NCBI GenBank assembly: GCA_001824635.1
Contig: MHYB01000015.1
Location: forward strand, 11,047-22,320
DNA from: Planctomycetes bacterium GWF2_50_10
GTDB taxonomy: Bacteria > Planctomycetota > Phycisphaerae > Sedimentisphaerales > GWF2-50-10
Reading direction: 5' to 3'
DNA length: 11,274 bases
A program made the translations under genes and the position numbers. Below are positions 7,116 through 11,274 of the stretch, one piece after another (positions within the stretch are counted from its first letter, which is position 1; each line of letters opens with the position of its first letter). The notes under the pieces are model-generated. The model was not told where the DNA came from. It searched no databases and worked only from the letters and a program-made list of their open reading frames with translations.

Positions 7116-8066
7116 ATGTCGCTTCATTTTAAATGCGATCTTCCGGGCAATCTAACCTGCTTAAGCAATAATTCCGGCCGGCGACTGCCATTCCGCACGA
7201 TCACCGTATTACAGGAACTCGATTCCGCAAAGGCTATCTATAAACTCCCTGCCTCGCCCGACGCATCAGAGTTTATTTATAACTTGTTTCGCAATCACTC
7301 TCTTGCCTGCGATTACCTGGGCAACAACTTCACTGTCGCACCGCCCGCTCTGGAGCATGGTGGCATCAGATTTGATTATCTCACCGGCATCAACCTTGAG
7401 GATGCTATCTCGCGAGATCTTCTCAGCAACGACTTCAACTCCGCAAACCAACTCTTTACGGACTACATAAAAAGGATTATATCATTGAAGGTGATCCGCA
7501 CCGCACCGCTGCAATTCTATAAGCAGTTCGCTCTTAACGGCCCAACCATCACCCTTGACTGTCTCTCACTCGGCGTTATCGACCTTATACCCCGCAATAT
7601 AATGATCGTAAACGGCAATTGGGTCGTCATCGATAACGAATGGCTCTTCAACTTTCCTGTCCCCCGCGAGTACCTCATTTTCCGAACCCTTCAGAAGCTT
7701 GCCGCGATAATCCAGCCCGCGATCCGTTCGGTTGCAAGCCAATCAATCCCCCTGACCGGCCTCTTCAAGCTTGGCATGAAAACATTGTATCTGCCAAAGC
7801 CATGGCTCGATTCTGTCCGGCCATACTGTGGCAGCTTCAAAACCATGCTCAACTGGGAGATCGCCTTCCAGAAATATGTTACCGGCTCATATCCTCGCAT
7901 CGCCCGCCTCAAGTCCAAACCTGATACTCTCACTAGTTCTAAAACCCGCGCATGCGAAAAGTTGCTTTTAGCCGCTGCTTCAACTTTAAAACGTCTGCCC
8001 GGCCTTCAGACCACGCTGGGCGTTCTAGATCGCGCCATCGTCTATTCCAGTCAAAGGTCGAATTAA
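7116..8066 (+). CDS. Kinase-fold (APH-like) protein of unknown substrate
   Basis: A 316-residue cytoplasmic protein I cannot assign to a named family. The N-terminal lobe has KAIYKLP (a plausible nucleotide-binding lysine) and an EHGGIRFDYLTGINLEDAI segment like the hinge of aminoglycoside-phosphotransferase-fold proteins. The core reads GVIDLIPRN then NWVVIDNEW. The spacing matches the HxDxxxxN catalytic loop (His replaced by Val, Asp and Asn kept), followed by a metal-binding Asp at about residue 173. The last 120 residues are a helical extension. No signal peptide or membrane span is evident. Start choice is uncertain: ATG 7116 is favoured by codon, while TTG 7107 lies only 4 nt past a GGGGG run. 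The stop is 22 bp before the AsnB-like gene, so they are almost certainly one operon. Phosphotransfer activity is inferred from motifs only. Confidence 0.7.
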   Translation: MSLHFKCDLPGNLTCLSNNSGRRLPFRTITVLQELDSAKAIYKLPASPDASEFIYNLFRNHSLACDYLGNNFTVAPPALEHGGIRFDYLTGINLEDAISRDLLSNDFNSANQLFTDYIKRIISLKVIRTAPLQFYKQFALNGPTITLDCLSLGVIDLIPRNIMIVNGNWVVIDNEWLFNFPVPREYLIFRTLQKLAAIIQPAIRSVASQSIPLTGLFKLGMKTLYLPKPWLDSVRPYCGSFKTMLNWEIAFQKYVTGSYPRIARLKSKPDTLTSSKTRACEKLLLAAASTLKRLPGLQTTLGVLDRAIVYSSQRSN

Positions 8067-8088
8067 CAGCAATCATTAGGAGATAAAC

Positions 8089-9996
8089 ATGCCTGCTTTT
8101 GCCGCAATGGTCTCGCACACAAAACTCACCTTTGACCACCTCACCTCTATGTCGGACCTGTGCCGAACCATAAAAGACCAGTTCCCTGACCTAACCGAAA
8201 ATCTCATCCGCCATAACTCGCTCATCGCGTCAAGATTCTCCCTGCCCCACAGTGCTGTAAAACAATTTGTACTCGACCCTCAAACCCAAAGCTGGATCTG
8301 CTGCATAGGAAATCCTCGGTCCGCCTCCCTGCCTGGCCAAGGCCAAACCCTCGCCGCAAACATCCTTCGTCAATACCTCGATCACGGCCCATCCTGTATT
8401 ACAAGCCTTGATGCGCCCTTCGTTGTGGCTATATACGATTCAGTTCAGCATTCATTTCACCTCGCGACCGACCGCGTGGGCCTGCAACACATTTACATGG
8501 CGACCATCGACGGCGCAACCATATTTGCCACCTCCGCCCTAGCCATCGCCGCTATTACAAACCCGTCCTTCGACAAAGCTTCTCTCGCGCACTACTTTTC
8601 AATCGGCCACCTTCTCGAAGACCGCACTCTCTTTGAGGGCATAAAAAAAATCCCCGACGCGACATGGCTCACCATCGACCGCACAGGACTCAAAACAGCA
8701 AAATATTGGACGCCCCCGCATGAATCGCGCCTAATGCCCCCAAAACTCCTCGCCTCCGAACTCTCCCATACATTCACTTCCTTACTCGACCAGCGGCTCG
8801 ATAACGCCCCCGTTTCAATTGAACTCACAGGCGGACACGATTCACGCCTCAATCTCGTCGCCGCCCTCCGCTGTGCAAAACCTTTCCAAGGCTGGACAAT
8901 AGCCGAAAATAACTCCGCCGAACTTGCCGTCATAAACAAGCTCAGGCAGGTGGTAGATTTTCCACACCAGGTTATTTCACCCGTAAAAGGCCTTGAAGAT
9001 TCTTTCCTCAGCGACCTCGACCAGATCAACACACTCACCGACGGCGAAACCAACGCGTTAAATCTTATCGCATCCCTCGCCTGCAACCGCCAAACTAACC
9101 CCCAGCGACTCGCCTCCATTTCTGGAATGGGCGGCGAGATCCTCCGCGGCTTCTATTACATAACCCACATGGGAATACCAAACTCATCCTCCTCGATATA
9201 CTTCGACAGGATCATATCTCTCAAAATGCTCCCGCATATAGGTTTCACTCCCGCGATCTTCTCCGACTTTTTCCCGCCAGACCACCACCAGCTACTCAGG
9301 GATTCCGTCCGCACCTATTTCGACCGCACCGCGGGCCAAAATCTTTTCTGGCGTCTCGATGACTTCTATTTCCGCGCCAGGCAGCAGCGATTCGCGGGCC
9401 GCAGCTGCTCATTCAACAGCTACTTCTATCGCACAGAAATACCCTTCTTCGCCAACGATATAATAGATATCTCTTACCGCGCTCCATGGAAATTGAAGAA
9501 AAACTCTAGACTTGTCCGCCAGGCTATTGAACTATGCAACCCCGCCCTTGCAGCCGTCGACATGCTCAATGGCCGCCCCGCACGTCCATTCCATTTGACG
9601 GATACTCACAAAATGATCGCCTATTACGCCCGCCTCACGCAAAAAGCTTTCACTAGAATGCGATCACATTTGTTAAAAACTACTTCCCCCGCGCATGATC
9701 CCGTTGGCATCCAGGCCCTAATCAGGAAAAAACTCTGCTCTCCCCAGCTCATCTCAGACGTTCTCAATTATAACACTATGTCCAGTGCGTTTCTTTATGA
9801 CTCAAAGCAGTTCCATCAGTTCCTTACGCAAAATGCGAAAGCGGATTTCCCCAATCTCTACCAGCTTGGCTTGATACTCTCTTTTGAACTCACATGCCGC
9901 CAGCTCCGTCGTTCCTCAAGCCGCCTGAACATAGCGAAATTTGAACCTACAGCCCCCGTCTTCAGCGAGCAGACAGTCGCCGCAAATTTCAAATAA
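8089..9996 (+). CDS. Asparagine-synthetase-like amidotransferase domain protein without glutaminase Cys
   Basis: A 635-residue protein; AGGAG six bases before ATG 8089 fixes the start. Residues about 105-155 keep the Ntn-hydrolase-like pattern of class II amidotransferases (DAPFVVAIYD, LATDRVGLQHIY, FATSALAI), but the protein begins MPAFAA and has no Cys at position 2, so glutamine hydrolysis is unlikely. The synthetase domain has an ATP-pyrophosphatase loop ELTGGHDSR (245-253), in place of SGGxDS, and SGMGGEILRGFYY (345-357), the counterpart of the GxGGDExFGGY motif. Family members of this kind adenylate a carboxylate and form an amide or ester, as in beta-lactam synthetase, lasso-peptide cyclase or surface-glycan modification enzymes. 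It is probably not a true AsnB. It lies downstream of the kinase-like gene in an operon; the substrate is unknown. Confidence 0.8.
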   Translation: MPAFAAMVSHTKLTFDHLTSMSDLCRTIKDQFPDLTENLIRHNSLIASRFSLPHSAVKQFVLDPQTQSWICCIGNPRSASLPGQGQTLAANILRQYLDHGPSCITSLDAPFVVAIYDSVQHSFHLATDRVGLQHIYMATIDGATIFATSALAIAAITNPSFDKASLAHYFSIGHLLEDRTLFEGIKKIPDATWLTIDRTGLKTAKYWTPPHESRLMPPKLLASELSHTFTSLLDQRLDNAPVSIELTGGHDSRLNLVAALRCAKPFQGWTIAENNSAELAVINKLRQVVDFPHQVISPVKGLEDSFLSDLDQINTLTDGETNALNLIASLACNRQTNPQRLASISGMGGEILRGFYYITHMGIPNSSSSIYFDRIISLKMLPHIGFTPAIFSDFFPPDHHQLLRDSVRTYFDRTAGQNLFWRLDDFYFRARQQRFAGRSCSFNSYFYRTEIPFFANDIIDISYRAPWKLKKNSRLVRQAIELCNPALAAVDMLNGRPARPFHLTDTHKMIAYYARLTQKAFTRMRSHLLKTTSPAHDPVGIQALIRKKLCSPQLISDVLNYNTMSSAFLYDSKQFHQFLTQNAKADFPNLYQLGLILSFELTCRQLRRSSSRLNIAKFEPTAPVFSEQTVAANFK

Positions 9997-10028
9997 TTTC
10001 AGGCTACCGGCATATTATTTTTTGAAAT
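9986..10028. repeat. AT-rich inverted repeat spanning the convergent stop codons
   Basis: AAATAAT (9991-9997) pairs with ATTATTT (10014-10020). After a 3-nt bulge, TTTC (9987-9990) pairs with GAAA (10024-10027), with one further A/T pair. The loop is 16 nt. It covers both stop codons of the convergent genes, which are only 2 bp apart. It may act as a weak bidirectional terminator, but the stem is nearly all A/T. Confidence 0.3.
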
Positions 10029-11078
10029 CGCTGTGCGACGATGCACCAGGATATCCAGCGTCAAACTATAACCCACTGCCAGAAGTGTTGGGCCAAGAAA
10101 TACGCCAATGAAGCCGAATGTAAGCAATCCACCCAGCACGCCTACAAACATCACCACAAACGGCAGTTTAGAGCCGCGGCAGATGATGTATGGTTTGACA
10201 AAATTATCAATAAGACTTATTACGCAAATGCCATAAAGGACCATGAATATCCCAGCCCCGCTGTGCCCTTCCGCGAACAGCCAAACGGATACTCCTATCC
10301 ACACCACCGGCGGCCCAGCCGGCACAAAGCTCAGAAAAAATGTAAACAATCCAAGCAGCATCGGAGACGGAACACCGACTATCGCAAAGCCAACAGCCGC
10401 CGCGACCCCCTGAGCCAGTGCTGTGCCGATCATTCCGTAAACGACGCTCTGAACGGTTGTCTTTACCACTTCGATCAGATGCTGGGCATAATCGCCCGTT
10501 ATGCGTTGAAAGCCCGCGCGAAGTTGCGTAACCACCCCTTCGCCGTCACGATATAAAAAGAACGCTATCAGAATACTCAGTGATAATTGCAGCAGCCCTT
10601 TTGCGAAATCCAGACTGTGCCTAAGCAGCCACGCCCCCACATCCTGTATCCAGGGATCAAATCGTTTTATCAGCGGCGAGGCGGATGAAGCTAGATCGGA
10701 CCAGTACTGATGGATAGCTCCGCCCGCAAAAGGAATACTCTCTATCCAGCCCGGTGGCACCGGCAAAGACAGTTCTTTACGAGAATTGAGCCATTCCATC
10801 GCCATACGAATGCTGTCTGTGAAAGTAAAACCGATTACTAAAAACGGTATTAGCAGCATCAGGGTCAGCACCACTGTCATTATCGCCGCCGCCAATGTGC
10901 GACGGCCTTTGAACCACTTGATAAATAATTCGTGCACAGGCCATGTAGCAAAACACAGTATTGCCGCCCAGAGTATTGCCGAAGCAAAAGGTCGCAATAC
11001 AAAGCCGCACCCTACGACAATAGCGCCCACAAGCGCCAGTCCTGCGATTTGTTCGATTCGCTGTTGATTTTTAACCAT
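9999..11078 (-). CDS. AI-2E family transporter (YdiK/PerM-type membrane protein)
   Basis: A 359-residue polytopic inner-membrane protein of the AI-2 exporter superfamily (UPF0118). Hydrophobic segments lie near residues 10-28, 30-47, 62-86, 158-176, 214-235, 238-268, 272-292 and 305-338, with a soluble loop at about 90-155 between spans 3 and 4, the family layout. Family signatures are FVPAGPPVVW (251-260), DNFVKPYII (291-299) and the glycine-rich GGLLTFGFIGVFLGP (316-330). Some members export autoinducer-2 or move sodium and protons; most, including this one, have no proven substrate. ATG 11078 fits the family N-terminus but has no visible Shine-Dalgarno sequence; a palindrome occupies that position. 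The 3' end nearly touches the convergent AsnB-like gene. The 77-bp gap to the next upstream gene allows co-transcription. Confidence 0.9.
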   Translation of the reverse strand: MVKNQQRIEQIAGLALVGAIVVGCGFVLRPFASAILWAAILCFATWPVHELFIKWFKGRRTLAAAIMTVVLTLMLLIPFLVIGFTFTDSIRMAMEWLNSRKELSLPVPPGWIESIPFAGGAIHQYWSDLASSASPLIKRFDPWIQDVGAWLLRHSLDFAKGLLQLSLSILIAFFLYRDGEGVVTQLRAGFQRITGDYAQHLIEVVKTTVQSVVYGMIGTALAQGVAAAVGFAIVGVPSPMLLGLFTFFLSFVPAGPPVVWIGVSVWLFAEGHSGAGIFMVLYGICVISLIDNFVKPYIICRGSKLPFVVMFVGVLGGLLTFGFIGVFLGPTLLAVGYSLTLDILVHRRTAISKNNMPVA

Positions 11079-11081
11079 TTG

Positions 11082-11100
11082 ATTAGTGTAGCGTACTAAT
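11082..11100. promoter_or_regulatory. Perfect 6-bp interrupted palindrome before the AI-2E gene start
   Basis: ATTAGT and ACTAAT flank a 7-nt centre, ending three bases before the ATG at 11078 in the minus-strand sense. A second, overlapping inverted repeat, GTAGCG-N15-CGCTAC, spans 11088-11114. The palindrome takes the place where a ribosome binding site would be, so it could be an operator or an RNA hairpin limiting translation. Confidence 0.4.
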
Positions 11101-11155
11101 TCTGATTCCGCTACGATGAATTTACTGCCCGCTTCGCCTCACAACCGTGTAATGC

Positions 11156-11274
11156 CTATTTCTTATGCATCTGTTCCTGTTCGAGTTTGAGCTGTTCGAT
11201 AATGGCGGCCATCTGCAGATCGGGTTTTATACGGCTGCCTTTGCCGTTCGCATATACGATTTTAAGTATTTTGC
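11156..11274 (-). CDS. 3' end of an unidentified gene, cut by the window edge
   Basis: Reading the minus strand from the right edge, one frame runs 38 codons without a break to a TAG at 11156-11158. The encoded tail contains VYANGKGSRIKPDLQ and ends IIEQLKLEQEQMHKK, with an amphipathic, probably helical C-terminus. Composition looks protein-like and not repeat-derived. I do not recognise the family. The gene lies 77 bp upstream of the AI-2E gene on the same strand and may share its transcript. Confidence 0.55.
   Translation of the reverse strand, partial: KILKIVYANGKGSRIKPDLQMAAIIEQLKLEQEQMHKK

Noticed and set aside
7116..9996. Lasso-peptide biosynthetic cluster
   Set aside because: The AsnB-like protein is reminiscent of lasso cyclases, but no PqqD-like recognition element, transglutaminase-like protease, transporter or precursor peptide is visible nearby.

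Overview
The window looks like chromosomal DNA of a Gram-negative-type, type IV pilus-bearing bacterium. My best guess is a planctomycete of the Phycisphaerae/Sedimentisphaera kind. The guess rests on a secreted parallel beta-helix protein with tandem Ig-like domains, a planctomycete-style PilB/PilT pair, and a long intergenic block of short-period repeats of a kind I recall from planctomycete and candidate-phylum genomes. No rRNA or single-copy marker is present, so the lineage is an inference.

Layout, left to right. Bases 1-658 hold no credible gene. They are a mosaic of short tandem arrays, mostly 7-nt period, with two 9-nt arrays and one 11-nt array. Bases 659-3488 are a tight two-gene minus-strand operon, pilB then pilT, encoding the extension and retraction ATPases of a type IV pilus. 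A T-rich hairpin terminator (3648-3677) separates it from an upstream minus-strand gene (3697-6567). That gene encodes a 956-residue secreted protein: signal peptide, right-handed beta-helix, then five Ig-like repeats to the last residue. Bases 6568-7115 are an AT-rich divergent intergenic region with candidate promoters and an inverted repeat.

Bases 7116-9996 are a plus-strand two-gene operon. It encodes a small kinase-fold (aminoglycoside-phosphotransferase-like) protein and an asparagine-synthetase-like enzyme that keeps the ATP-pyrophosphatase loop but lacks the glutaminase cysteine nucleophile. This pair is the least explained part of the window and the best candidate for an undescribed activity. 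It converges, with only 2 bp between stop codons, on a minus-strand AI-2E-family membrane protein (9999-11078). At the right edge is the 3' end of another minus-strand gene (11156 onward).

The genes form three functional groups. PilB and PilT power pilus assembly and disassembly at the inner membrane. The beta-helix/Ig protein is exported and probably binds or processes polysaccharide. The kinase-like/AsnB-like pair probably modifies a small molecule, peptide or surface glycan in the cytoplasm. No phage, insertion sequence, CRISPR array, tRNA or rRNA was seen.
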